A DNA stretch of 64,000 nt. Origin: Dryococelus australis (taxonomy: Eukaryota > Arthropoda > Insecta > Phasmatodea > Phasmatidae). Both the position numbers and the translations under genes were made by a program. Shown piece by piece: positions 23,832-35,090 of this stretch (the first letter of the stretch is position 1; each line of letters starts with the position of its first letter). The notes under the pieces were generated by a model. It saw only the letters and a program-made list of their open reading frames with translations, did no database searches and was not told the origin of the DNA. The stretch is from positions 210,732,709-210,796,708 of the forward strand of contig CM057009.1 in assembly GCA_029891345.1 (NCBI GenBank). Reading direction: 5' to 3'.

Positions 23832-24588
23832 ATGTTAATGATATTCAGAATGAAGTGGGATTATTTCATTACACAACAGATTAAATTTAAAAATTTACTT
23901 TTTTTCCAAAGGTCCGTGTACTCAATGGGGGTGAAAATAACAGAATGGGACAACTTGTGCTCTATAGCTATTCATCAACAGTATCTCACAAAAATTTAAA
24001 TTTTTACTTTGTCCCTCATATAACTTTCTTTTAGCTTAGAAAGCAGCAAATTTTCATTTTTTCCCATGTTGGAGACTATTATTTTCTAGGAAGTAAGTCT
24101 TCCACCCAAATAACTTTGATGTTGCACACTGTTCTACATGTGACACAAAGCCCACAAAAGATCACATCTTTAAATACAAACTTGGGTAAAGCAGGGTGGG
24201 GTATAATATAGGGTAATAAAGTCATCTGAATGGTGAAAGCAGATGGTCGCCATCTTGAAAATACAAAAGGTCTTGTGTGTGTAGTGTGCATGTGTGTGTG
24301 TGACACACACACACACACACAAAGTGTAATAATATGTTATGTAAACTTTTAAATGACACTAAAAACTCCACAATAGATGACTTACTAAAATATTATGGCT
24401 AGTTGCATAAACCTCCGAAACTTGTGAAATTTGCTTGCAGTGTGTATGAAAAATAGATGCCATCATCCACTTGTAGTAGGTAAAAATATAAATTAATATT
24501 TTTCTTTCACCTTGAGGATAGGGTAACATAGGATCAAAATAAAAATGGTGCAGCTTCAGCTCCTTGATAATTTCACATGGAATGACCC
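23832..24588 (-). repeat. Right terminal inverted repeat, about 757 bp
   Basis: Reverse complement of the left repeat. It carries a (TG)n-(AC)n tract at 24273-24320, which accounts for much of its extra length. Confidence 0.85.
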
Positions 24589-25170
24589 ACAGACAAATGT
24601 GACATAAACAAATATCATATCACTGCTTGCAAAAAATACGGGCACGTATGGAAAGACCAAATTATGACACATGCCAGCCAGAATTGCCTGCATAAGTAAG
24701 TGTGAGTTAAGCAGTTACACTAAAATACCCTTCGTTATGTATTATGATTCAGTGTTTAATTATTTTATCAAAAATTTTATAATACCTAACCAAATACATT
24801 TTATTACTTTAAATGAGGGTGGCAACACCATGTATTTGTATGATTCGGATAGGTAATACATTCAATACCCTTACAATACCCTTTGATGATCACAGTTTAA
24901 TATAGTACTGTATAAAATCCCATTAATGAACTGCAAGATATGTTTATATTTCTCACAAAGTACCTTTTAACCTACACTTTTAATACCCTCTCCACCCATA
25001 CTCTTTGAGGTGAACAATGGGTCTTTAAGGCCCAGAAATAACATGTCCCCACATTTTAGAAAAACATGTATTTTAGTGGAATTGTAAATTAATTAGAAAA
25101 TTAAATTAAGTTTTCTTATTTAACTACCAACTCGTTCCTTTCACAAATCTGATCATGCCCAGCCAGTTAT
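24589..25170. other. Unassigned spacer between two mobile elements
   Basis: AT-rich with no recognised coding or RNA features. It could contain the decayed 5' LTR of the Gypsy-like element that follows, but I see no repeat partner. Confidence 0.45.
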
Positions 25171-25175
25171 AACAC

Positions 25176-28100
25176 TAATTTCAAAAGTAGGATGGAGACA
25201 GTTACTCATTACACGATTTGTAGGTAAGAGGTTTGAATAGAACTACAGATGAAATTGCTTTTCATCTACAATGCCCACTGAATGTTTAACAAGAAGAATT
25301 GTTTAGAATTTCTACAGCACTAGGATAGTAAGTGAGATGTGATAGAAGAAAATGCACACAGCACACAAGCAAAAACCAAGAAAACTGTGGAAGAGAGGTA
25401 CACTGTCACCAGTACAGCAGTACCAAAGGAAACTCAGCAGTTCTGAAAGTTTTTATTTACCATTATGTGCTTTTTCATTATAAATATAAAACAAATTACC
25501 AAATGTTGGTACCTCTTTGCCAGAAGCTAGGGAGTCCCAGTTAAGGCTGCCCTCTATGATGGTCGAACTTCTTGGCAAAAACTCAAAAGAAAATCAATTT
25601 GAGTTTGTCAGCATTCCAAACAGATGGTCAGCAAAACAGTACACATACTACTCACAGCTGTGCTGACGGGCCTGATATTCAACATACTCCATTCCCTGCC
25701 AAAACAACAATGACTGAAGTATTTTAAACTGATGTCTACCCTGAAGCTCTACTTTGGTGACTGGTGGAAGCAACATGCTCACCATGCACAAATGTGGAGC
25801 TCTACACAAAAACCGGTGGACCACTGCATAAGTTATGGCAGGACCTTGTGAAGGTGGTTCATCAGCCAATGGAGGAGTGTCCTGAGGAGGCATATGACAT
25901 CATGGTTGACTTTTTATGTTGATATCAATATGAAGGTTTGCAAAGAGGTGTGCCTGACTGTTATACACTATGCCCAACACACTAGCTGGGACACCAGAGG
26001 AGAAGTCATTAAGACATATCCTTTATGCTATCTATGGGTGTGTTTATGATCTAACTAAGAATACAGTTCTATCCAGCGAGTTACAACATTTTTCCTAAGT
26101 TAAAAAATACAATTTTGTTCGAAAAACTAACATGCAACGTTTTCCTAGCCCCCATGCAATTATGTTATCAGCTTATAGCAAATTTATTCCAGGTTAATGA
26201 CAAGCAATATTTTTTTTTTAGGTTTGAGTTAAATGGAGCTCAAAGACTATATACTAGCAGCAAGGGCATCAGTCTATTTCAAATTAAACATTTTGCCAGT
26301 TATAATGACGAAATTGTCCGACGACGCTGTCTGACTTTAGGAGAGGTCCTTTGCTGCGCTTTGCAAACAGGTGTCACAAATTCTTTCTAATGTTTCTGTG
26401 GCTATGACGCCAGACAACAGTGAAAACCTCCCACAGATCCACTGGAAGGGCATTTGGAGTTAGCATAGAAAAACATGAAATAGCATAAGATAATTTGGAA
26501 GTTGCACTGCTGAAGAAGAATAAGACTGCTCTAGTGATCCAAATTATATAAGTAGGACCAACGTTGCATGTCACAGAATAAATATAGGGAACTCCCAACA
26601 AACAAGGTAGCTTCCAAGATGGCTGCCACTAACCTTACATGAACAAGTTAATGTAATCATGAAGGAGATGAAGGATTTAGATGTGATAGACTAATCAGTC
26701 AAACCTTGGTCATCTCTCATTGTGCTACTTAAAAACGAAGGTAGCTCTTAGAGATTATGGGTCATCTACAGCCAGTTTGACAATGTGATAAAGACTCTTA
26801 TTCACTCCCTAGAGCAGATGACATATTGTAGGAGCACAATGATTTTCATTCCTGGACATGAATAGCGAGAACTTGCAATGAGAAGCGGTCCTGGAAAACA
26901 GGGACAAGATTGCTTTTTGTATGCAAAAAAAGTAAACATGGCAGTTCAAAGTTTAGCATTTTGGTTTACGCAGCATCCCTGCTACTTTTTGACAATCAAA
27001 GTCTATCATGTTTACCAAGATATAATATTTCTATCATAGGAAAAACATCTGAAGAACACTTAGCTTATACTGAGTCTGTGTTTCTGAATGTGACCAAGAA
27101 ATGCCATCTCATCCACTGGAAGTTTAATTTCTTAGAACACACATTGAAGGTCAATGTAATAAAAACTGATCCTGTGAAGATAAAGGACTTAAGATATTGC
27201 CTCGGCTGACAGGGCACAAGTGCATAGTTGCCTGGGTCTGTGTACTTATTACTGGATGTTTTATGTATGGCTTTAGTATAATTGCTAAACCACTTAACAA
27301 GTTGACTGAAACAAAAAGAAAGTTTAGCTGGACTCTACTGTTTTTAGATAACTGAAGAAAATCTTGATATCTCCATTCATTCTAGGACTACGAAATAATA
27401 AGCATGACTTCATAGTGAGCACAGATCCTGACAATGTAGGTAGTGGCACTGTATTATCACAAATTCAAGATAGAAGAGTAGCCTATGGAATATTTCAGTT
27501 AGTCACAGGAAAATTTTGGCACTGGTGAAGACAATACCACACAAACTGATCATGCATCACTAAAATGGTTACTGAACTGCAACAGCATTAAGACAAATAC
27601 ATCTATGGGTAGATCATTTTCAGGAATGTCACTAAATATAACACAAGCTCAATTATCTTCACAGAAATGCAGGCACACTATCGAGGTGACCATGTGGATC
27701 ACCCTGCCACCACTTTGAAAAAGTGGAAAGGAGTAGTGGATCACTGATTACACAAAGGACTAGAACAGAAGTATTTACTTCTGCTGAAGTCCCTAACATA
27801 GAATGAAAGCATCAGGGAAGACCACAAGAATGACCCACCCATCTTTGAGGCTCATACTGGAGTTAAAAGTAGTAAACACTGGCTCAAGTTGGAGGAGATA
27901 TCAAGTATTGGTACCACAGTCAAACATACTAAGCAGAGTGAAAATCCCTTAAGCTGAAGAATTGGGTGCTGTTTAAGACTTTGGAGGGTACCAATGTGAA
28001 ACAAATGTGCTCATAGTTTACCTTTCCAAACCGTAGGTTCCCAAAGAGTGTTATGGAACTGCATAATGCTACAGGAGGTGGCCACTTTGAGATTCACAAT

Positions 28101-28350
28101 TACCCAGGCAAAGTTCAATGGAAATTCTTCTGACTTTATTGTTGGGGGATGTTGAGACCTCACACCAGACATGTAATACCTGTACAGGAAGGAAAGAAAC
28201 AAGGACTGAGGGCAAGGTTGTCACCAGACATAATGTGGGAGGCATATTAAAAAGGATGGCAGTAGAAATACATACCTCCCAGTAGCTTTGGATTATTTAA
28301 CTAAGCATCCTGAAAGCATCCCAAACCCAATCCAACCTAACATCACCTCG
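25176..28350 (+). mobile_element. Decayed Gypsy-like LTR retrotransposon, copy A
   Basis: Ordered Ty3/Gypsy landmarks appear in shifting frames. A primer-site-like TAATTTCAAAAGTAGGAT (25176-25193) is followed by gag (about 25540-25910) with NILHSLPKQQ, LKLYFGDWW and QHAHHAQ. The RT start is near 26650-26790 (KDLDVID, PWSSLIVLLKNEG). An RT 3' part follows at 26990-27209 (EEHLAYTESVFLNV, KKCHLIHWKFNFLEH, IKTDPVKIKDL). Then come CLGLCTYY, the RNase H start (DFIVSTDPDNVGSGTVLSQI, about 27410-27470), an integrase zinc-binding-like piece (GGGHFEIHNYPGKVQWKF, about 28077-28130) and the integrase core start DYLTKHPE (about 28295). Large internal deletions and many stops show it is dead. It shares gag and primer region with copy B at 48.6 kb. 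It ends where a SINE was inserted. Confidence 0.85.
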
Positions 28351-28618
28351 TTTATTGAGTGAAGAGATTTTGGGCAGCTCTTAACAGCAGGGTCTTGGGA
28401 GCCGATGAGGGTGATTGAAGTGAATATGGAGTGGTGCCGAAATGAAAGTATGGAGGAAACGGGAGATCCCCGAGAAAACTGCCGACCAACGGCATTGTCT
28501 GGCATGATTCCCACTTGCGAAAATCCGGTGACCTGGCCGGGGCTTGAACCCGGTTCGCATTGGTGGGAGGCGAGCATGCTAATCGCTCAGTCACCATAGC
28601 CCCTTGTCTATTGAGTGA
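28351..28618 (-). mobile_element. tRNA-derived SINE (family A), copy 2, near full length
   Basis: The minus-strand body (28606 down to 28363) starts with a tRNA-like head, GGGGCTATGGTGACTGAGCG, then CTCGCCTCCCACC, and a Pol III B box GGTTCAAGCCC. The tRNA-unrelated body follows (GTGGGAATCATGCCAGACAA, CTCGGGGATCTCCCG) and ends CTCTTCACTCA. Flanking 12-bp direct repeats, TYTATTGAGTGA, at 28351-28362 and 28607-28618 differ at one base and look like a target duplication. The element sits at the 3' edge of the Gypsy-like copy A remnant. Best-preserved member of the three copies in the window. Confidence 0.9.
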
Positions 28619-29109
28619 TGTCTCACATTACCTACCTGTAGAATTGTGTGGATGTAAAAGCAAAAAGGAAGTATTTTTAGAAAATAAAACTGGTGAGCAC
28701 AAATATGTTAGAATAATCACAATTCTATTGCCAGTTTTAGTAATTGTGCATACACCCATACCATATATTATTAGAGCATTTGTAGCTTTCATTCTGATTT
28801 GGGACCCGAAAATTAAGAAAGACATTATTTAACATTGTATTAGTACACTTTGTGTCACCCCAAGATGTAAATGCTAATGAACAACAGAGAGAGAGTTTCT
28901 CTTTCTATGTATGTATGCATGTATGCATGCATTAAAGCATTCAATTTTGAAATGTATATTGTTAGTACGCCATTTTCGAAGATAGCTTTAAATAAATAAA
29001 TAAATAAATATTTTGCATTATTCTCAAAAATTATTAAACTAATTCTCAATCAATTTGGCATGTTAGTAACACTATGATAGGCTATCTAAACTTTGGTAAA
29101 TTAACTTGA
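28619..29109. other. Unassigned AT-rich spacer with an (AAAT)n run
   Basis: Contains an AAAT tetranucleotide run at 28988-29010 and a short GCAT-rich patch near 28910. Opposed open frames at 28628-28832 are chance. Confidence 0.5.
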
Positions 29110-31300
29110 ATCAGTACTTATTTACAAAATGGCAACCATAAAAATATTTTAGGTTTATTTCATACATCTATTATACCACAACCAATTTCGACCAAATTTT
29201 GTATGCTGAAAGTAAATATTACAAGCATCATATAAGCCAATGTAAAGTCACTTTTCTCAGCCATTTTGTAAGATAATGCCACATCAATAAATTAAGTTTT
29301 TATATCATATATCGGTAAAAAAATCAACTGACTCCTACAAAATTTGGCAAACAAGAAGTACTGCAGCAGTTTATGTAAATATATGTGTTTTCAGTATGTC
29401 AGAAATATACTTTCAAAATGGCAGCCATATAGTCATTTTTGCTTAGAATGCTATATCGTTGAAACCATGTAATCAATTCCAACTTAACTTTGTATGCTCA
29501 CAGTAGATATTACAACTATCAACTGCATCTACACAAAACATATTTAGTCTGCCATTTTAAAAGATAGCACCATTTGGTCATATTTGGAGAGACATGAAAG
29601 ATTCTTACCAAATTTGGCAAAAAGTAGTACTGTGGTTGATTATGCAAAAGTGCATGTTTTAAGTATGTCAGACACTTATTTTCAAAATGGCAGGAATATA
29701 GGCATCTTAGCTTAGTATACTTTTATAGTCGAAACAATGTAATCAATTCTAACTTAATTTTGTATGTTCACAGTTTATACAAGATATTGCAAAATTGCAT
29801 ATTAACACTTTGGGGAAACATTCCTCGCATCTGGAGGATGAAAAAATGTTATATGAACATAGCTCTGCAAATGCTTAGTTTTTTTACTACAGCCCGTAAT
29901 ACATAATGTACAGTGTATGGCCCATGGTCTGGATCATGTTACTGTGGAATGCCATTGCAGCATTTGTTTGCATGATACATGACACCTCACGTTACGACAC
30001 TACACCTAGAACAGTAGGAACGGCCCAGGAATTAGTTACACATGTGTGAAAGTTTATCGTTGAGACTAAAGATAATGTTCAAAATGCCCTCCATAAGCTC
30101 AAACACATGCATCAACCCGCCGTTGCATGGATATCTGGATACATTGATGAATCCCTGGAAAATTCTTGATTGTTTCACAACCCACCACAATATACGGTTA
30201 AGGAGGTTTCCCAACATCGCCCAATGGGGTTGCATACACAAGTGCCTTTAAAGTCCCAACAAATAAAAGTCTAATTGATTCAAATCACGGATCCTAAGGG
30301 GCTGGTGTGAGGCTCCCAATTACAGCTGCGATAGCATTCCATAGTAATGACATGATCCAGCGTGCGGGCCATACACTGTACATTATGTATTATGGGCTGT
30401 AATAATGAAACAAAGCATTTGCAGATCTTTGTTCATATAACATTTTTTCATCCTCCAGATATGAAGAATATTTCCCCAAAGTATTTACATGCAATTTTGC
30501 ACTATTCTGAATTACAAATATCAAATACTTTTGCATGGAGAAACTTTTTTCTGCTATTTTTTTAGATATACCACATGAAAATATTAAGTTTTTATGTAAT
30601 ATCTCAAGAAACCATTGACTGGTTTCTACCAAATTTCACAAACAATTTGCACTGCAGCAGGTGGTGTAAACTGCTATGTTTTAACGTCAGGCACTTATTC
30701 TCAAAATTGAGGGTATTAAAATATTTTTATTCAGTATTTCTTATTAACTAAACAAATTCCAAGTTAACTTTTTATGCTGGCAGTATCTATTACAACTATA
30801 AAATTTGTCTATAGAGCCTCATTTATCTGCCATATTATAAGTTAGCCCCACAATAAAATCTATGTTTTTAGGTAATATATTGGGGAAACACTCAACGCTT
30901 TCTTACCAAATTTAGTGAAGAAGTTGTACTGTGGTAGGCCATGTAACTATATATATATTTTTATGCATGACAGACACTTATTTTCAGAATAGTTGCTATA
31001 AAATCTTTTTAGCTTAGTGTGCTATATCTATGAAACTGCATAATCAATTTCTGCTTAACTTTGTACACTGGCAGTATACAATCACCAAATGTGATAGAAT
31101 ATAACTTTTTGTCTTCCATTTATAAAGATCATCACAACAAATATGAATGTTTATGCTTTATCTTAGGGACCAATCATCCAATTTTCACCAAATTCATAAC
31201 ACAAGTAGTGTAAGGTTTTACATGGCTCAGTCACTTATTTTCAAAATGACTGTCCTGTAAATATTTAAGGTACATAAATCCTATAATGAAAAACATTAGA
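29110..31300 (+). repeat. Array of diverged tandem repeats of about 270-290 bp
   Basis: A unit beginning near TTTCAAAATGGCAGCCAT recurs at about 29121, 29411, 29681, 30695, 30980 and 31230. Each is followed at matching spacing by GCTTAGNNTGCTATATC-like, AATCAATTCNAACTTAACTTT, GTATGCTCACAGTA, TCTGCCATTTTAAAAGATA and CCAAATTTGGCAAA blocks. The gap between 29.79 and 30.50 kb is a separate fold-back element inserted into one unit. Units are diverged (perhaps 65-80% by eye). No open frame is conserved among units, so the repeats look non-coding. A further set of at least two units is present inverted at 61.6-62.2 kb. Confidence 0.85.
29787..30501 (-). mobile_element. Fold-back element with inverted arms of about 175 bp
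   Basis: Left arm 29787-29960 pairs with right arm 30325-30501 in inverted orientation. Shared blocks include TGCAAAATTGCAT at the outer ends, CTGGAGGATGAAAAAATG, TATGAAC, and ATAATGTACAGTGTATGG. The right arm plus core (about 30040-30330, minus strand) translates to a transposase C-terminus: RDLNQLDFYLLG, then GFINVSRYPC and FELMEGILNIIF, resembling the SPDLNPLDFYLWG...VNGGHFEHLL end of IS630-type transposases. So the 715-bp element appears to be an internally deleted or rearranged transposon derivative. It interrupts one unit of the 280-bp array. Confidence 0.8.
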
Positions 31301-31319
31301 CTGATTAAATTTGAAGTTG

Positions 31320-31600
31320 ATGGTCGAATCAAACTTCCGTAATGCAGATGATGCACACTAGGTTATGGTACAATGTTTTCTGTGTTTGAGTCCTGGATAA
31401 GGCACGTATGTATTTGAAATTGCCTCACTACTATTGCATATGTTTCTGTTTTCATCTCTAATGATATTTCTTTCAACAAGATGACAAGTCCAACCTACCA
31501 ACTCAGCTTTTCAAAAATTATTTAGAAATTTTTTTGTATCCCTGTTGAGGAAAGTAGGTTCATTAGTTATATAACTAATTTCTTGTTAATATTATTTTTT
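31320..31600 (+). repeat. tRNA-like Pol III module at the end of the 280-bp array
   Basis: About 280 bp homologous to the reverse complement of 61270-61560. It contains a B-box-like TGTTTGAGTCC at 31383-31393, then GGCACGTATGTATTTG, CTCACTACTATTGCAT and, near the end, CCTGTTGAGGAAAG. In the partner copy the B box is GGTTTGAGTCC, and an A-box-like TTATGCAGTTGG precedes it by about 40 bp. The similarity runs well past a tRNA length on both sides. This is therefore a SINE or a tRNA-like segment in a larger repeat, always found at the same end of the array. Confidence 0.75.
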
Positions 31601-33921
31601 ATCTTGAAAATTCAACATACATATTAAAAATTAAATTAGACCCATTAATAAAAATTATACATATTGTCACAATGCCTGCACTCACAACATCAACAGAGTG
31701 GTTATGAGGGACTTCCTACAGGCCACAAATTATCAAACTGCTGAGCCGTAATCTGTAACCTCGATACATGTAGCCAATCTTATTGCACGTGTCAGACTCT
31801 TAATAGATAGCAGGGTTACCTATCATGAAAAATGTTAAAGTGGGGAATAGCATAAGTTGCCACAAGGGTAGTTAAGTGATACACTTCCAGGTAGGATGTA
31901 AATAAATTTTCTGATGCAGACGCACGAGAAATATTAGCACGGATAGCCTATAAATAGCCATTTTCAAGGGCTACAATTGTTAAGAAATGGGTATAGTGGT
32001 TACGAGCAGTACCACCACGTGCTGCATCAAATAATATTGAGTTTAGATGCAAGAAATATGGTACTGCACATAATTAATTAAACTTTCAGTAACATATTAA
32101 CAATTACTCAATTATAACACATCCATTACAATATATAATAAAGCATATGGAGAAGCACACTAGTGTAGAGGTAGGATCACCTATTGGCATGTTACCGAGA
32201 TGGAATGTACAGGTGCCTGTTGTTTCTGAAGGACCACATGAAGGGGCAATGTGTAAGAAACTATTACGAGACAACCAGCTAGCCAATGGTAATATCTACA
32301 ACATTCCCAAAAAGCAAAAATCCAGGTGTGACCCTGGTCGCCGTGATGGGAGGCCAGTTGATAGCCATGTGACCACCACAGCAATATGCAACTATGAAGA
32401 CTCGGCAGAATGTGATGTATAGGTAAGTAGAACTAATAACACGTTTTGATATTATATGTACTGTCAGCTGTGGTGACTTCTGCTCATTTTCCCCTCATTT
32501 TGTCTTTCAAAATTGTGTAAAGAAACCAACAGCTATAGGCTATTATTTTTCCAATATTTTTATTGAATAGCAGACATTCCAATGAACAATTTAAATTTAA
32601 CATCCTATTTCCAAACTATAAACATTTCCTACCATTCAAAATGTATTTCCAAATGTTGGGCAATCTCACCTCGACATGGGGTGACTGTCTCGAGGTATGA
32701 TAGGGCTTGAATAATTGTTTAGAAAGACCAGTGAGAAAATGTAACCCCACTGCTAGCAAATCTACATAGTGGAATTCATCCACAATCACAAGCTTGTTTC
32801 TTTATACCATACGGGATATAGCACCACTTGAATGATTTTCCAAGTGGTGAGACAGAGTTACCTCATGGTAAACAAAGCCAATCCAGTTGACAGTACCATA
32901 ATATTTATCTGCACTACTTTCATACTTGGTCTCCCAAGAATGGAATCCTGTATGCCCTACTGGATGCATACATACTAATGTAATAGGTATATGTTCAATT
33001 AAACTTGAAATTTAATTTCCACCATGTTTGGGATGGTTTTAATTCTTCTTTAAATTACAATCGCTATAATGTCTGTTATTGTTCACCTGAAACTTCTCTT
33101 GTTTCTAACTTCCTTAGTTGTGCTTCAGTTACAAAATATGCATTGTTGTTGAACTTGCTGAAAAGCAATATGGAAAAAGTAGCATACAGAAAACCTATCT
33201 CAGATTTAGTAAGAGTTTTCAATAAACAGTGCATTTATTGCTGCTTTTCTAACTCATAACAAATTTTATTTCCAAACACTCCAGTATTTATTTTATTGCA
33301 AAATTATGAATTTGAAATAGGAGGACAAAACCGGCCCACAATTTATTTTTTGTTAAAATTTAACGCATTCTAAATAATGCAAGGATCCATCAAACATGAT
33401 AAAAGAACTTCGTGTACATTTTCAGAAATCTAGCTATGTATATTAACTAGTTGCTCAAAGCCCACATGGTCATTTTATTGCCAGTATGCTAATGGTTAAC
33501 ATATTTTTTCTTACGAAATATATGATTTTCATGTAAAGACCACAATTTCATAAGTTGTGTAGGACATGAAGCCTAGACTGTGATACCACTGAGCCAGTAT
33601 AAAAAAAAAAAAAATAAAATAAAAAATCATTAGTTTAAATAATTTTTGTTTCTCTATTTTTACTAGTTTTGACTTATTTGACATTTTACCAATTCAACTT
33701 CAGTCAATCCAATCCATGTTTGATACAAATCTGACATCACTATATTTTTTTCTCCTTGAAAATAACACATCTCAAAGTGCCAACAACCCATGTTATGTTG
33801 TGTACCATTATACGGAGCATGGATTACTAAATGCACCAAAGTTGGAGGCCATCATTTTGAACATTTAGATTATGCACCCCAAAGGTAAGAGGCAAGGAGA
33901 CTCGCAGAATACAAGTATCCC
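31601..33921. other. Unassigned AT-rich sequence
   Basis: The 91-codon plus-strand frame at 32147-32422 is relatively hydrophilic and sits in a locally GC-richer patch, but I recognise no family in it. The rest is AT-rich without features except an A run near 33600. Confidence 0.5.
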
Positions 33922-34720
33922 GATGGTGAGAGGCAAGGGGATTCACTGCAAAAAAGCATGCAGATGGTGAGGGTAAAAGAGACCCCCTGCACACATTATT
34001 TACATCTGCATAATTTGAATCATATAGGTTATGGTTCTTCAACATTGAAGCAGAAAGCATTATAACATGGGGATTTCCCTTGCAAAAATGTAGAAGCTAA
34101 ATTACATCTTACTGCCTGCTGCACCATCACTCATAGGTTGAACAACATGTTTCAAGACACAAATGTGTGCCCCACATAAGGGAGTAGAGGCACAGGACAT
34201 GGTAGTATGATATACCGAAAACCTCAAAATATTATACCACACCAAGCACGTATTACAAGGGACCAAATCTTGCAAGATGCACTTATTAGTATGGTGTTGA
34301 AACACCTGTAGCATGAAGACAGGTGGCTATCAGCTTTGAAATATTTTGTGTCATGATAGTGATTAAACAATTAACATTCTTTTGAATGAAAATGTACAAA
34401 GTTATCACAAAACCAGCAAAATGTGTTTCACCAGCAAAAACTGTATCCCATAATTATCTTGTCAAATGATTTTCTTAGAAGCCCCAATACATTTTCGTAA
34501 TAAAATTAACAGTTATAGTACCACATTTGTGTCGTAAACCTGTTCAACCTGTGATTGATGGCACGACTGGCAGCGAGCTATAGTTATGCTTCTATATTTT
34601 TGCAAAAGGAATCTTCATGTTAAAATGTATTCTGCTTCAATGTTGAAGTTTTTGTAATCTTTATGATTCAAATCATGCAGATGTAAATAATGTGTATAGA
34701 ATCCCCTTGCCTCTCGCCAT
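33922..34720. mobile_element. Non-autonomous element with long inverted repeats
   Basis: Left arm 33922-34097 and right arm 34588-34720 are inverted copies. They share GAGAGGCAAGGGGATTC, CACATTATTTACATCTGCAT, TTTGAATCATA, CTTCAACATTGAAGCAGAA and TTGCAAAAAT. The left arm carries an extra unit of about 41 bp; the GGTGAGAGGCAAGGGG-type motif occurs three times between 33882 and 33975. The 490-bp core has no recognisable gene. The element ends 20-40 bp from a Tc1-type transposase remnant (34740-35090), which may be its relative or its target. Confidence 0.75.
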
Positions 34721-34739
34721 TGAGGTTGTCCGAAAAATT

Positions 34740-35090
34740 GACCTGTCAGCTACCATGACATGTCTTGTTGAATGGTGCGTAGGGACGGACGTCCATGGAG
34801 TGTTTATAGTCTATTGCACAATAGAAGATTCTCCCTGCTCATAGTCCGATGGGGTCGACCCAAGACTTCTCTATGGGTGTGTGTACCCTCCTGTTCCAAC
34901 TGTGTACAACACCAACTCAGAGTGTAGACAGAATGGTTGAAGTGGCGAGCAATTCACCAATACGTCCAACCTGCCTCTTGGAGACTGAAAATGCGGCCAC
35001 TCTCTCTCTCTCATCAGTCTGGGCAAAAGCTTGTTGAATGCGCCATCTGGACATGATACATGTTCACTGAACATGGCTCTGTGACTCACA
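34740..35090 (-). pseudogene. Tc1-like transposase, N-terminal DNA-binding remnant
   Basis: The minus-strand frame beginning near 34997 reads SGRIFSLQEAGWTYW, stop, IARHFNHSVYTLSWCC, LEQEGTHTHREVLGRPHRT, and then LRTIQQDMSW. This follows the Tc1 family plan GRIVGLREAGWSYRxIARHLGRSxSTVxRxWxxW, a GRPRRT AT-hook-like linker and the second helix-turn-helix with its T-I-Q-x-D. These domains bind the transposon ends. Two in-frame stops are present, and the catalytic domain is missing; the sequence breaks off at the neighbouring inverted-repeat element. Confidence 0.78.

Larger units (their letters stand above)
18521..24588 (-). mobile_element. 6.07-kb DNA transposon-like element with long terminal inverted repeats
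   Basis: Sequence 18521-19225 is repeated in inverted orientation at 23832-24588. Both ends begin GGGYCATTCCA and share long blocks, for example ATGTTACCCTATCCTCAAG, CACTGCAAGCAAATTTC, ATCTGCTTTCACCATTCAG and ACCCTATATTATACC. I judge identity at roughly 80-85% by eye, broken by microsatellite expansions. The enclosed 4.6 kb holds a broken gene (21360-23420, minus) for a transposase-like protein. I see no clear target-site duplication. The arrangement (gene bounded by matching inverted ends) is what defines an autonomous DNA transposon, but the superfamily is not one I can name. An alternative is two related repeats landing in opposite orientation by chance around the gene. Confidence 0.8.

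Noticed and set aside
26115..26390. 91-codon plus-strand frame inside Gypsy-like copy A
   Set aside because: Does not fit any gag-pol segment at that position; probably chance or an unrelated small insertion.
32147..32422. 91-codon plus-strand frame in a GC-richer patch
   Set aside because: No recognisable motif; overlapping frames on the other strand are equally open.
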